This document shows, one piece after another, positions 38,451 to 51,800 of a stretch of DNA of 64,000 nucleotides. How positions within the stretch are numbered: position 1 is the stretch's first letter; every line of letters begins with the position of its first letter. This DNA is from Pseudoscleropodium purum (lineage: Eukaryota > Streptophyta > Bryopsida > Hypnales > Brachytheciaceae). Where the stretch lies: assembly GCA_963969395.1 (NCBI GenBank), contig OZ017801.1, forward strand, positions 2,172,501-2,236,500. Direction: 5' to 3'. A program made the position numbers and the translations under genes. Below the pieces are notes generated by a model. The model saw nothing but the letters and a program-made list of their open reading frames with translations. It did not search any database and was not told the DNA's origin.

Positions 38451-41433
38451 GAATCAAGTGAATGATATTTTATTTCACCAATATATTTTTATGTTGGTTT
38501 TGAATCACTTTATAATTGAAGGTTTTTTCATGCGAGTAGGTTTAGAAATTGATTTTCACCTACAAATGTGTCGCTAGGAAAATTTTAACAACCTTTTCTA
38601 ATATTAAAACATTATAATTTTGCAATCTATGTGGCCAAATGATTCCAAATTTAATTCACGTATTTACAACATGTACACTACATGATTGTATGGTTGAAAT
38701 CTCTATAACTTAGTGTCATTTAGATCTATAGCACTTCAAAAGAAATGATGTTTTTGAACCTAATATTTCCTTAGACTTTGAGGGGTTAATTCCTATAGGA
38801 TCAAGGCCATTTTCATACAGAAATCTACTCAAAACTGCCCTTGTTGTTGCATGTATCAAATAATGTAATATAAGAAGAAAAAAATCTAACCTAGAATCTT
38901 GTATCAAACTTGGAGAAGAAATGGTAAATATTTTGTGATATTTGACCATTTGGATTGAAAGATAAGCATTTGAAGGGAAAATTATTCTTTTTTTTTCATT
39001 GTATGTTTGTACCTAACAATTTCAAATGCCTTTAACCATTGATTGTGAAAAATTTTGTACTATAGATTTTGAATTTAAAAAATCTATCATACCGAACATG
39101 ATGTTAGTCATATCTCCAAAAAAATTTCAAGCCAAAAAAAGATGTGAAGCACATAAAAAAAAGACTTGCAAAGCAACAATGTCCAAAAGTTCACAATGCC
39201 CAACACAATTTTTTGAGTACATTTGCCACCATATAATTTTGAAATGTGGAATTCCAATGTTGAATTGAAAGATATACTAATTCTTTACAAGGTTAAAAAA
39301 AATTTGGCAAAGAAAACAAATCTTTTACTTCCTATAGAATTTAGAAGGACCAAGTGAATATCATATAGGCAAAGATTTTGGGTAACCTTTAGTAAATAGG
39401 TTCACCTACATTTCAAATCTATTCCAAGTTTGTTTCTTTCCATTGAGACTACATAAAACATTGGTCCAAGCCCTTCACCTATTGCCTACCCAAGCCTTTG
39501 TCTTTCTAACTAGCTTAGCCTATGAATCTACTTTTGTCCTTAGTCTACCAAATATTAGTAGCCCAATATATCCCTCAAATTGAATTTTGCCTTAAACAAC
39601 CTACAACCTCTTCACCTAATAATGAATTGAAATAAAATTATATATTCACGAAGCTCTTGTAGAATTATACATCCTCTAAAAGTTTGAAGAAACTCAAGTA
39701 AAGATTCAGCTTAAATAGAAACCTATCCAAACTCCAAATAGTCTCTTGAAGAGACAATGGTCCTTTGAATATGATTGTTGCATGAATCAAAGTTTAGAAG
39801 ATTGTTGTTTAATCTCCTTCATTAAAAAATTATTGTTATAAGAGTTAGAAGTTTCATATTTTCTCTCTACACTAGTTTGAGATTTCAACTTCAAAATTCA
39901 ATGATAACAAGAGCTAGGATGTGGGATTTATTTTACATCTTTTAGTATATTGTATATACTTCAATTGAGGACTTGTATTTCAAAAATAATAATTCTAATC
40001 CACTTTGTATAACACTAATCCACTTTGCATTTCTATGATTTTGTTATCCCCAAATAAGTAAAAAGGTATTAAGACTTTAAAAACTTTGCAATGCCCCCCC
40101 GATGCAACCAACAACAAGCAAAGACAAAGCTTAGATGATATATCATTTAAGGTGTGTTCCTATCTATTTATATAGTGGTGATATTAAACAAGCTAGTGTC
40201 ACTAAAAAACAAAGTACCTACCATCCCAAACTAGGCTTAAAACCTTTTTTGGACTTCTACATTCAAGTGGGATTTGAGATTGTTTTTTGGTCTTGCATCG
40301 CTAAGAAGAATCTCGTTTCTTGCTTTTAGAGGATTTAAGAACATGTTCTACGGATCAATGAAAAGGTATTATCTCCAATTCTCACAGAAAATGCATAATG
40401 AATGCCAATATAGGAACCCCAAGAATCCTAATTGACGCTATTTCTTGAAATGATTCGCACAGTTGGTTGGTTCTCCAAATGGCCTATTTGGTAAGGGTGC
40501 AACTATTAATGATTGCCTCTTATCAATGATACACCCTACAAGAATATTTTGAACGACCCATATTTAGCAGTTCACCCTCCTACTTGTACAACAAATTTGG
40601 AGGTGAGGCTTAAAAGGGCCAACTACCTTATCTTCAAAAGATTTTGGTCCCTTTTCTTCAGGAATTGTTGTCATCTAGCCTTACAATTCCAGAATTATGT
40701 GAGGCAAATTCAAGAGTTGGTTCTAAATGTTGCCTTTTTCGTCTCAAGCAATAAAATCAATTCATTGGTCTTACTCCAGAGTCTCAACAAGGATTCAAAG
40801 ATCGAAGAAAACCTTTGTGGTAAATAGAATACAATCACATTCTTATTTTAAGAGGACACTTATCGTATTGGCAGTTAATCGATATATTTTTTTCCTTATT
40901 TTTGTTTGAACATGCCTAACTTATACAGTTTGTACAGTACATATTTTGTAATTAGCTACACCTCTGGATTTCTAACCCCTACCTACTAGGTAATTGTTTA
41001 TATTTGAGGAGTTTACTTATAATACACAAATTATTTTTGATTCAATGGCTTCATAGTGTGTTTTAATGATTTACAATTTTGGCTTCTCTTTAAAATGTAC
41101 TCCATAATCTACATTTGCGTGTTCTTTTGAATGTGTTGTATATCTTAGTCCAAAAAAATGATCTCTATTCTTATTATTATTTTTAATATAACATTGAAAT
41201 TGTTGGCCATTGGCCAATACCACTATCTCTGTCACAACTGAACCTAATAGATCACTTATTTTGAGAGTTTTGTGATGTGGTTTATTCATGGATCTACCAA
41301 CGATCTAGAACATCCTGTTAAGAAATGTGTGGTTCTTTTTGACACTGGATTGTTATGTTTTATCGACCTACATGTCTCTACTGATAGTTAGAACCCGCAT
41401 CAAAACATTGTTAAGCCTTCTAGGCTTAATTCC

Positions 41434-41913
41434 TTGTTCAAGATGCTCTTGCCTAGATTCCATGTAGGTATTTGGTCAAAGATGCCCATGCAGGAATTGA
41501 AACCCTTACTATTACACCTACTCCTTGAGATTGTCATCTCTAGCTTCTTATTTGTCTTTGGTTGTAAACATTGTGTAGACAGCGAGAAATTCCCTTGGTG
41601 CTATAAGATGCTTAATATATTTTTTTCCAAGAGGCAATTGAGGGAGGTTTGTGTGGAGGATCAAGTCCTCATGGATGATGTTAGCCCAATTTCACTTTGT
41701 AGGACCTTAGATTTTGTAAGCTACATTCCTTTTCCATTTGTTAGTGAACTCTTGATTCCAAATACCAGTCGTGTTATTCTTGACATAAGTCTTGATATTC
41801 TTTCATACATTTATCCTTTAGCAGACTATAACTTTGTCTTCGATTACTTGAATTCCTTTTCAAGGCCTAGACAATTGCATTATAAAGTGGAGAAGTCTGT
41901 TCAATATGCCTAA
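41434..41913 (+). other. Unidentified open frame, up to 159 residues
   Basis: This is the longest frame in the AT-rich spacer. The protein has no motif I recognise. It contains a hydrophobic N-terminal half and a Pro/Ile/Leu-rich C-terminal half, and has no supported splice sites. Related in-frame sequence can be read upstream of the first Met, interrupted by a stop near 41390, so it may be the remnant of a longer element-encoded protein. It could equally be chance. Confidence 0.2.
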
Positions 41914-42253
41914 CTTCATTGGCATGGCATTTTATAGTGATTAGTTCGATGACTCAGTTGTATTGAGTGCCAACCGACACAAGAAGTTGTAGTTACAAAG
42001 TTTTGTAGTTCATTAGTTGGTAATTTATATTTATGTAGTTAGGAAGTTCAGATTTTGTAATGTAGTGACATAGTTTAAAAACTGTAGCTCAAAAGTGATG
42101 TAGCTTAAGAATCACGTTATGTAATGACTACTAGTCTATAAATGTCTAGTGGCTTATGCTTTATCTTTAACATAATATATGAGACTACCTTTTTGTAATC
42201 AATATATTTGTTTGTCTAATCCATGGGTTGTCATTGTTTCTTTATAGAACTAT

Positions 42254-43294
42254 CACTACTAGATAATTCATGACGAAAACAACAAAATCTTAACTCAAAT
42301 CTAATGAATGATTCAATCATTTTAGAGGTGTTGTTTTGGACAAAATCAAACTAAAATCTATTGATTTTTTTTGTTGTTTTGGACGAATCCCCCCAAAAAA
42401 ATTAAGTAAAATTTAAATTAAAAAATATATATTATTATTTTTTAAATTTATAAATTCTTTTTGACGGTGCCCATTTGAAATCAAATTTTTTTTTTGCCTA
42501 GGTAGCCATTATGCAAGTAAGGCCACTTAGGTCACCTGCCATGCAGGCGGGTGCCTCCAAGAGGATTTGAACCTTGGACCTCATGTTTGAAGGTCCAAGG
42601 TTCCAACCACTAAACCACCCAAATACTTAGGTGACCACACAAGAACTAGAAATTTATATATTTAGTTTTTTCATGTGTTTTGTATTTTCAGCGGACTTTA
42701 GAGATCATTTAGTCATAGTAGAACACATTTTCTCAAAAAACTTGGAACTAAAAAAAGTTGTAAATTCAAGATAATTTTCACCTCCAAAAATCCATTTGTG
42801 ATTTTGAGTCTCCAATAAAACGTTATGGACAAAAATCAAAGAGGATGTTTGAAAATGTCAAAATAAATGTTCCTAACTACCCCTCTCTGATTTTTGTCTA
42901 TAATTTTTTATTGGAGGATCAAAATCACAAACGGATTTTTGTAGATGAAAGTTACCTTGAATTTACAACTTTTTTCAGTTGTAAGTTTTGTGAAATTTTG
43001 TATTCTACTATGAGAGAATGGACTCCAAAGTCTGCTGAATTGAAAAAAGACTGAATTTTTCATGTTTAAGTTTTTTTAAATCATTATACTTAGATTCTCA
43101 AAGATTCCAAAGATTCCAAAAAGATTCCAAATTCAACAAAAAGTTGTTGATTTGATCATTGCACTATCCAAATCAATAGAAAGTATTTGTCATTTTGTTG
43201 ATTTTCACAAAAATTTACAAAATGATCATTTATTGTCCCAAATAAAATAAATTAGTTGATTTTTTGTTGTTTTGGTCTTGCATTTTTAGTAGTG
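42254..43294 (-). mobile_element. CACTA-ended foldback element, copy 2, opposite orientation
   Basis: The element starts CACTACTAGATA and ends with the inverse of CACTACTAAAAA. It is flanked by a 3-bp duplication, TAT at 42251-42253 and 43295-43297. It is 1041 bp, with the same internal order as copy 1 (16627-17755) but reversed in the window. The inverse B box is at 42563-42573 and the 29-base hairpin at 42572-42600. The minisatellite has fewer units than in copy 1. No transposase is present. Confidence 0.85.
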
Positions 43295-43297
43295 TAT

Positions 43298-44607
43298 TGG
43301 CCACTTCTTGTTATGATATATGAATAGTGATAACAGCGTAAACTCTAAAGTCCATAATTCATATTTATTGAATTTGAATATTCCATAATTTGTTAAATAT
43401 GGTTTTTTCTCCTGCAAATTAAAAAGAGTGTAGTCTATGTAATAGGAATGGGTCCCTAGTCGGAAATGGTTGGCTCCATTAAGAAATTTGAAACTTGGAA
43501 AAAATGGTCACTTACTTGTCTTTTCAAGATTAACCTCAAATCAACTAAGAGTCCATTAGGGACTAGAGTCACAATTTTGGCCCTCAATTTAGTATTCAAT
43601 GGGTGCCATCAAGGCATCTATGTGATGGTAACTTGAAGCATTGCATTGTTCGTAATGGGATCCCACCTAAAGTAGAACCACCCATACCCGATCATTTAAG
43701 CAATTAATGACACAATGAGGCGTATAAGGGGATGCATATTTTTCCTTTGTAGAGAGATATGGAATATGGGGTCTCCAAATTTTTTGTAATTTTATTGTCA
43801 AAACTGAAATTATTGTATTTTTTGGAAGGCAAAAAGTAGGTAGAACCCCATGGCCAAAGTCTAGAGTCTTGTAATTCCGATCATTCAAGAACTACATCTT
43901 ACTGACTACTTCCTACTTTCCCACTCACTAATTTGGGACATGTGTCATGACCCTATTAGTTCCAACCTTGAAAAAGAGGAAAATACACATTCCAATTTCC
44001 AAGCTTTAGTTAAAATGTGTTCCAATCTTGGTTGGAAATAAATGCATGCTACAAGTTGGGTACTAGAGCCCAGTTGGGTATAAGTGGTTCTACCTTAAAT
44101 ACTAAATTGGACATTTGAAGATTTATGAAGGAACCTCTAACACTTCAAAATGTGTTCAGACACATTATGTTTAGAACAATGTGGTAATAGAATTCTTGTG
44201 TGTCAAGAAAGTAAACAACTTTACTACGCTTTGTAGGGCCTATCTAACATTGACAACAAGTTACTTAAAATCCACACACAAATTATGATTTCAGCAGGCT
44301 TCTTAATTAGCATATGAGAACCATTGATTTGGACTACCAATAAATTCCATCCTATACCTAGTAAATTGCTTCAACTTATCTTCATACTTTGAAGCATAAT
44401 AACAATGTGTACCTCCTAATTGGAAAGTCAATAGACCACAACAAAAAAAACAAAAAACTCTCACCTACCAAAAGGCTATAGTTAGTCACGCTTATAAAGA
44501 AATCCCAATGCAACATTCATAGGTGTTAATAATGCACTTCAATCCACGATCTGAGCATTCCAAGAAAACTAACCATAACTTCATTTAGTAGTGAGGCAAC
44601 CTCCTTC
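43298..44607. other. AT-rich DNA; inner end is diverged right-arm homologue
   Basis: 43298 to about 44430 holds nothing recognised. About 44430-44607 is the reverse complement, with many changes, of 29867-30050: 'aaggctatagttagtcacgc', 'cccaatgcaacattcatagg' and 'gatctgagcattccaagaaa' find clear partners there. It therefore marks the original inner flank of the right PRR arm, now separated from it by the LINE-like insertion. Confidence 0.6.
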
Positions 44608-47600
44608 TCTCTCTCTCATTCTCACCTACCTACCTAGGGTTTTCGCAAATCATGGAGAGGTTGCACTTCCACGAATTCTCATTTTCAATACTTTTCCTAA
44701 TTGTTTTGAGTGACGCTTGTGGTAGATTTACATTAGAGGATCAAGGGCTACACGAGAATAGTACTTTGGGAGTTTTCGGAGGAGTATCAGAGGAGATACG
44801 TGCAGCAGACCAGACGGCAATATCCTAACCAATATTTTTGGACACATGTAGCTGTAGGGTGGCATGGCATGGAGTAGGGAACCAAATTCACATAGGTGCT
44901 ACAAGATAATTGCAAAGGTAGAGTAGATTCAACTCTGAAACTTTAATTGGCCCTCGGGTTTGAGGAGCAAGGTTAGGGTTTTGTTACATGATCGGTGATT
45001 TAATTTCAGAAGAAACAATTGGAGTGGTCAGTATTTGAAGAGCATTTTCTTTTTTGGGCTACAATTCACTGAGAAGTAGATTAAACACCTGGCTCATTTT
45101 GTTTGGATAAAGCCGACGTACATTGTCAAAAAAAGAAACCCTAAAATACTTCCTTGATGGATGTTACAATGGAGGGTGCACAGGAGTATTTTTTACCCAA
45201 TAATTTGGGAGCAGGCTGGAAAATAGAGGTATGCAGGGAAGAGCTTGGAACAAGAATAGATCAACAGAGACTAAGAAGGGCTAAGACAAGAGTTGTAGGC
45301 ACAAAGGAGGACTTCACAAGAAGGGAGCTGGGTTCACTCAACATTAGCCCTACTTTTACGGGGGCGAAGGAGCTTGATAATCAAAGGGCAACCCATCTAA
45401 TAATTGACAAACAATGAAAACTAGAGATACCCCTGACTACAAAACAACTAGATAGTTTGAAGAGGACACAATAGGAGATTCATTTATAAATGGTGATTAG
45501 ACAAGTACTTAGTCGGTCACCTGGATATACAGTAATTTCCAAAATCATTTTACAACATTTCAGAGAGAAGAGTGTCAAGGTAGTGCAGAATCTAGCCAAG
45601 GGATACTTCAAAGTGGAATTTAGATCCATAGTAGAGGCAAATGAAGCTACCATGAGGAGAACAATCACTAATGGAGGGAAGATGTTGCAATTTTTTCCAT
45701 GGAATTCCACCTTCTCATTGCAAAAGCTAGGGGAGGATTTGGATACTGGTTATATAATTAGATTTCAATTTCCAGGGGTAGACCTGGTTTTCTAAGAGGA
45801 GGCATGGCTTAAAAACACAACAAAACTTATAGGTGAAGTGTTGTAAGTGGAGAACAAGGAATTGGCAGTCAAAAGACCTAGTGGTCCCCTAATTACAATC
45901 AAGATCAAGGACATAGCTAAACTACTAGGTTGTGTAAGTATTCCATTCTTTGGAATGGGAGCAACAAACGTTTAGTATAAGGAGCAAGAGGTTAGTTACT
46001 CAAGTTTACCAAATCAATGCAACAAGTGCAAGAATTTTGGTCATAACACGATTAATTGCCTACTAATCAAAGACAAGAACTTTGATGTAAAAAAGGCACT
46101 AAAGGATGGAACTCAGGAGAAGAACAAGGAGCAAGAAGAGCAAGACAGATTCACACTGTTTAAGTCCAAAAAAACTCAGAAGGGAAGGGAAGGTAGCAAG
46201 GCTAGGGTACAATGGAAAGAGAAGATGACGGGTATAGAAACACCTCAACTCCAACTGACCCAACAGTAGGAAAAAGAAGCCGACAACTTAGAAGCACAAG
46301 GTACAAGTGAGTAGAGGAAGGGTACGTGAGCAAAAAAGCAAAGTAAAAAACACAAGAGGATCAACTTGAAGCAAGAGCAGCTGTCACAGGCACCAAAAGG
46401 AGAGCAAAGAGGATCATAGAAATATCAAAGAAGCATCAAAATAATCATAAAGAGGGAGATCAAGTTGATGGAAGCAAAACCAAGGGAGACAATAGAAGGA
46501 CACAACAAGCAAGCTATAATACGAGCATATGGCTAAAACTCCAAAGTATAGTGCAACGGAAAAGAAGATCCCTAACAATTTCCCCCAAAAGTTAGGAAAG
46601 ACCAAGAATACATACAACAAGGAGATAGGATAGAGCAATCAGGAAGTAGCAAGCAAGCTTAAGGAGAAGACAAGAATTCAGTACAATTTGGCAACAAGGA
46701 AGGAAAGAGGTACGAAGGAGGTGACAAATAGAAAGGAGGTCCAAGTATTGAATTGAGCAATGAATATGGAGGTGGATCCAATATGGAGAACAACTTGTAA
46801 AATCCCATAGATAAACCCTCTAGAGATTGCAAGAGACGAGACCTTGGTAAAGCTAAATTTTACACAATACGAAGGACAAGGGGTGGATCCCAGATTTGTC
46901 AACATCCCATTCATGCACAATCCCTTTGAAGCAATGAGTGCTTGGAAAGAGAGTGCCTTCCCACCATTAGAACAAGTTTTTGAGGCAAAAAGGAAGGGTA
47001 TGTTGGATACACCTTTGGAAGAGTGTAGGGACAAAAGTCCAATTCTAGACAAATTCTAGAAACAAAAGAGAACCTCAATGCATACCACAAAGCTCTGGTG
47101 GGAAATTTGGCCAAAAGAAGAACTACAAAAAGCTTTTAATACCCCCATAGTGTCCATCCTTAGATCAAGTGAGAAATACTTTATAATCTGGCTACTATTG
47201 TGGAAGGAAATGGAGGAGGCAAAGGTGGCTCTCTTGGACACAGAGACATGAGGAAAACCATGTATACTGACACCACTCCCTACACAATTTGGACTAGGGG
47301 ACTTCTCCATGGAGTCCATCCAATATATCATTAGCATAGATCAAACTAAAGGAATAGATTAAAAAGAGTGAAGAAACCGCCTAAATTCACGAGATGGGAA
47401 TCAATGTAGTGGTTATCCAAGTGGGACAGAAGGGGTAACACATACAAGTTAACAATCATGACATTTGTCAAAGTTATGAGAAAATCCCATTGCCTCAAGG
47501 GGTGAACCTTAAATGGATCAATACAGAGGACTTATCAATCTTAGATCCGACCAGTGGAAGAGCTAAAGCCAATGCATTATTATATGAATGGACAGAGGTG

Positions 47601-48097
47601 CAAATGTTTCAAGACTTAACGGAGGATTGGTACCCGAGTCAACAAGTTTCACGTAGACCAAAACCAAAACATAGGAAGCAGATAGACAATGAATTGACAG
47701 AAATGACACTAGACATAGCCTTTAATTCAACCTTGGTTAGCTAGGAGGAAAGACCCATAGAAGATGCAAATCCGGCCCCAGTTAGTCCGCGAAAGGGAGG
47801 AAACCAAGATGCACTCTCAACCCCAATAGGCCAGGGCAAGGGACAGGAACAAGGGTTGGAATGACGAATTTACACATATTGTTAGCAACCATCCACTTCA
47901 GAGGGGCAAAAGTGGGCACTAAGGGCTAACAAAAGTAGGTTCATATAAGAAGAATGTTTGAACCCATGCAGAAACCATCGAAGGTGGTCTTGCTACAAGA
48001 ACACTAGCTTTCAATGGACAGGTGTAAAAAAAAGATGCCATAGTTTTCCATTTGTAGGTGGCAAATGAATATGGAACCCGACATTATGGAATGACCC
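44608..48097 (+). mobile_element. Broken LINE-like retrotransposon inserted in the right PRR arm
   Basis: Relative to the left arm, about 3.5 kb are inserted here. The segment opens with a CT-rich stretch, then carries an ORF1-type frame with a zinc knuckle, then the very start of an endonuclease-like ORF2: a decayed VVLLQEH phrase near 47980-48000, the usual LLQE position of LINE endonucleases. Reverse transcriptase and the poly(A) tail are absent. The element ends abruptly at 48097, where the near-identical arm begins. LINEs are usually truncated at the 5' end, so loss of the 3' part is unusual. Confidence 0.6.
45154..46300 (+). pseudogene. LINE ORF1-like protein with CCHC zinc knuckle, decayed
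   Basis: The frame runs from about 45154 with several in-frame stops (for example after 45417, near 45793, 45840 and 45973). The middle part (45490-45795 and on) has the layout of the plant LINE ORF1 domain (DUF4283-like): a nucleic-acid-binding fold followed by a linker and a CCHC knuckle, CNKCKNFGHNTINC, at about 46018-46060. A Lys/Glu-rich tail follows. With stops in several places it cannot make a full protein. It could instead derive from the gag of another retroelement, but its order relative to the endonuclease start favours a LINE. Confidence 0.55.
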
Positions 48098-48823
48098 CTT
48101 GCATCCTTGAAAAGAGGACCCCTACAATGAACAAAATTGTCTTATAGTCTTATACGGCCGCTCTGCCAACCCCAATCCTTGAATTAACTGATAAGTTCCT
48201 CCCTCCCTCCCAAGTATCTATTTCTAGCACAGCATTAGACCTTCCCAGCATGGGGGGAACCGCTGCCTGGTTATAAAATGTTGTGACCCCACAATCCGGC
48301 AAATGCCACATTCACATGTCCCTCAAGTAAAATAAGTTACAATGCTAACCTTCCCAGGCAACCGTGGCCGCCGACTCGACACATGGCATCGCACCGTCAC
48401 TCAAAGCCCCAACCAAGTCAAGCAAACACGGACAATGCAGTGACAGTGACGAGCACACACGATCCATGACAAACCAAAGTGCGGTACTCAAAGGGATTGG
48501 TTGTAAGATAACTCCATTTACAGTATAACAAGTAGCGCAGCGGTCTCATTGGGACTGGAAAATCCCAGGAATCGGAAATATTGAAAATGCCAAACCAGTA
48601 CTAGAAAAGAGGGAGCAGCGGCTGTCCGGCCTCACGAGTACAATGACAGGTTCAAGCAACGCGAAAGTCGCAAACAAGAATAACAACTCTCCAGTCCCAA
48701 GAAAGAAGATAACTCCCCCTATCTCAGGCTAAGACGGGAATGGGGCTAACTTACGAAGAATAAGAACAGTATCAGAAAAAAGAAAAAGAAAAAAAACCCA
48801 AAAAAGAATTATTTAAACAAGGG

Positions 48824-51800
48824 CTATTCCGCGTCACCGGCAGCAGGGTCGTACACTGCCTGCCGCACGAACTGCCCGCGCACGCGCGGTCTTTGCTCCG
48901 CCAGCCTCTTCCTGCTTTGATATCGCACCTGAAAAAAGAAACCGGACACTTCACCGTTAGCATGCAACAATAACCAACTGACCCGACTCTACCGACCGAC
49001 GCACTCCGACTTCCAGCTCACCTCACGCATCACATTCAGCGCAAGGACCGGCACCATCCGAGGCTCTCAACACACAGAACTATCCAGTCACTTCATAAAT
49101 CCCGCGCATCGAAATGAATTGCACAGCATGCAAAACCCAAGTTCCAAAAACAACGCACGGAGCTGGAAACCGCCATTGCCACGCACCTTCTTCTCAAAGC
49201 AGCGCTCCTTGCGCTTCTGCCGGAATTTGTTCAAGGCGGCCTCCCGTCGCGCGAAGCGCATCTGCTCCGTGCACACCCCGTTGGCTCCGCTCACCCCATC
49301 CATGGCAGGGTCGTTCCCCCCGTTGTCGGCCGCCATAGGGGCCGCGTCCAGACCACTCTGCCCGTTGTTCGCTGCCACATTGCTGCCGGACGCGCTGCCG
49401 TTCACGGACCCGTTCCCGTTGCCCGTGCTGCCGTAGCCGTTGCTGCTGCCACTCTGGCCGTCCACCACGCCCGCGGCCATGTTGGCGGACCCGCAACGAG
49501 GTGCGCCCGACCCCGGCGTGATCACGGACTGCTGCTGCTCGTCTTGCACGCTCGCGTTCCCGGAAGGCTGCGAGCCGCTCCCCAGGTGGTGGTGATGGTG
49601 GTGGTGGTGGTACTGGCTGCCCTGGTGGTGATGCGTGTGCTGGTGGCTCTGCCCCGCGCGAGAGTGAGGCCCCGTCCCGGAACTCTGCTCCTGGAACGCG
49701 GAAGCCTGGTTGTACACGTCCCCGCGCTCGTCCATCTGCCGAGCAGGAGCCGCCATCCAGGGACCCGGATGGGCGTAATACATCGGATGCACAGCCGCAC
49801 CGAACGCGCCGCCCATGCCATCGTACGCAAGCATGCCCGGCGGCGGCATGGGAATGGCCACGGGCATGCCCGGCACCATCATCCCGTCTTCCTTGCTCGG
49901 CCGGGAAGACACGAAACCGTCTGGACTCGCTTCCTGCCCGCCCTGGTTCTCCACGCTGCCGGCGTGCACGGGTGGGGGCGTCGTCCCCTCCACGCTCCCC
50001 TTCGACGACCCGCTCCGGTCCAATCCCATCCCCAGACGGAGGGAGCCTCCGGACGTGCCGCAGGTGCCAGGAGACATGCTGTACGATCCATAGCCACCGG
50101 ACATCGGATAACTGCTCAGAGGGAGCGCAACACCGCCGGGATGGTACTGCTGGATGATAGTTCCTCCGGCTCCGGTGCTGTATCTGCACAAGGTCGCCCA
50201 GTCAACAACAGTAAGTCACCACGACAATCAGACACACGAAAGAACGCAAGCACGAAACCACAAGCTGGTGAAAGCCTGCGGCCGAAGCAGGAAGGGGGAA
50301 ACAACGGACTCGACGAGCACATCTGCATGACGAATCGAAAGCAAACCCCTCCAGCTACGATCGGAATGCATCGGAAGGGAACCTGGAAAACGCCGACCCG
50401 CCCGAATGACGAAGAGGCTGACGCTCCTCCAACTCCCCGTCGTCCTCCAAGGCCGAACGGGGACGTTTCAAACTCAACTCCAGCATCGGACCAGAGTCCG
50501 AACCGTTCCTGGCTTTCGGGCTCATCCGACCACGAAGATCCAGCTCTTCGTCGCCATCGCCGCTTTCTTCACGTTCCTCCGCGGCCTGTGCTTGCGGCTG
50601 GCACGCGATACCGTTGATCAGATCGATCACCTCAGGAGAAGACTCCTCGGCAGTACCGGTCGGACCGCTGGAGGAAGGACTCTCGCCATTGTCTTCGCCA
50701 GGCGACGGCCCGGCGTCTTGCATCTCGCATGCGGCGTCCTCGACTTGCGGCCGGACACCCTCCGACTGCTCATTCTTCTCATTGCCATCACCACAAGGCT
50801 GGCGGGTGGCCATCTCCAAGTCATGACCCATCTCGTCATCTGAAAAACGACGCCTGGGTCAGCATGCAACAAATGTATTCATAGCTCTCGTAGCCAGTCA
50901 CGAACCAGGACCATCGTACGAACCCGATTCGAAAACCGCAAACGACGATACCAGAATTGGACAAACCCAGCGTTTGGACACATACTCTCCCGGCCAACCC
51001 AGACCGCGACGCAGGAGGACGCATCACAAGACTCGGAACATTTCGGGCTTACCCAAGTTGGCGCCCTTCTCCTGAGATGTAGCTTGACCCTCCTCCTCTC
51101 CGTCTGCAGCTTCCGGTTCGACATTCTTCCGAGGAACTTGGACAGGTTGCATGCAAACCTGGACCCAAAACACACGAATGAGCCACACTCAACGCAAGGG
51201 ACTACGCAAATTGCATCCTCAGCAGCGCCTCTCGCTTGCATTACCACTGCTTCTCTCCATGTCAACCAAGAATGCACGGCCCAGCTACGATCGAAGCAGT
51301 CGCTTACTTGATTGCCACTGCCATTGTCGCTGCCGCCCTGAGCATTCAGCCGGCTGCTCCCATTGTCGTCCCCGTCGCTGCCATCATTGCTGCCGCTCCG
51401 GTTCTCCGCGGCCCCAACACCACGACCCTCGGGCCTCAACACCTCCCCGGTATGACTCCCGCTTCCACTTCGGCTACCGCTAGACTGAGGGAACCATCAC
51501 AGCAAAACACAAATCAGGCGAATCCGAATACACCCTCATCCCCCACAGGACACATCTTGATTTCCGCACAAATCGACCAGGCCCATGCCGCACCCTGGCT
51601 ACACAGCACTCAAAACCTCAACGGAATAACACAAACTCGAGAAACCTCATCTGCTGCCGTCCAGACGATCCCACAATCCACACACACGACCACAGACCTC
51701 GCCAAACACGAATCCCTTTCTCTCTCTCTCTCCGGCAGCTCGCCACACAACTCCTACCACTCACTCGCAGCAATCCTGCTGTGCGCACAATCCATTCAAC

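Larger units (their letters stand above)
33665..42250. other. AT-rich spacer, second part
   Basis: No gene is supported. Small frames on both strands (for example minus 33921-34193 with a CPLC word, minus 35988-36194) give no family. Around 41930-42235 there is a run of 'gtag' words followed by a TATAAAT word and an AT-rich end, which could be a decayed LTR, but I found no partner. A degenerate repeat array and one longer frame inside are listed separately. Confidence 0.45.
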
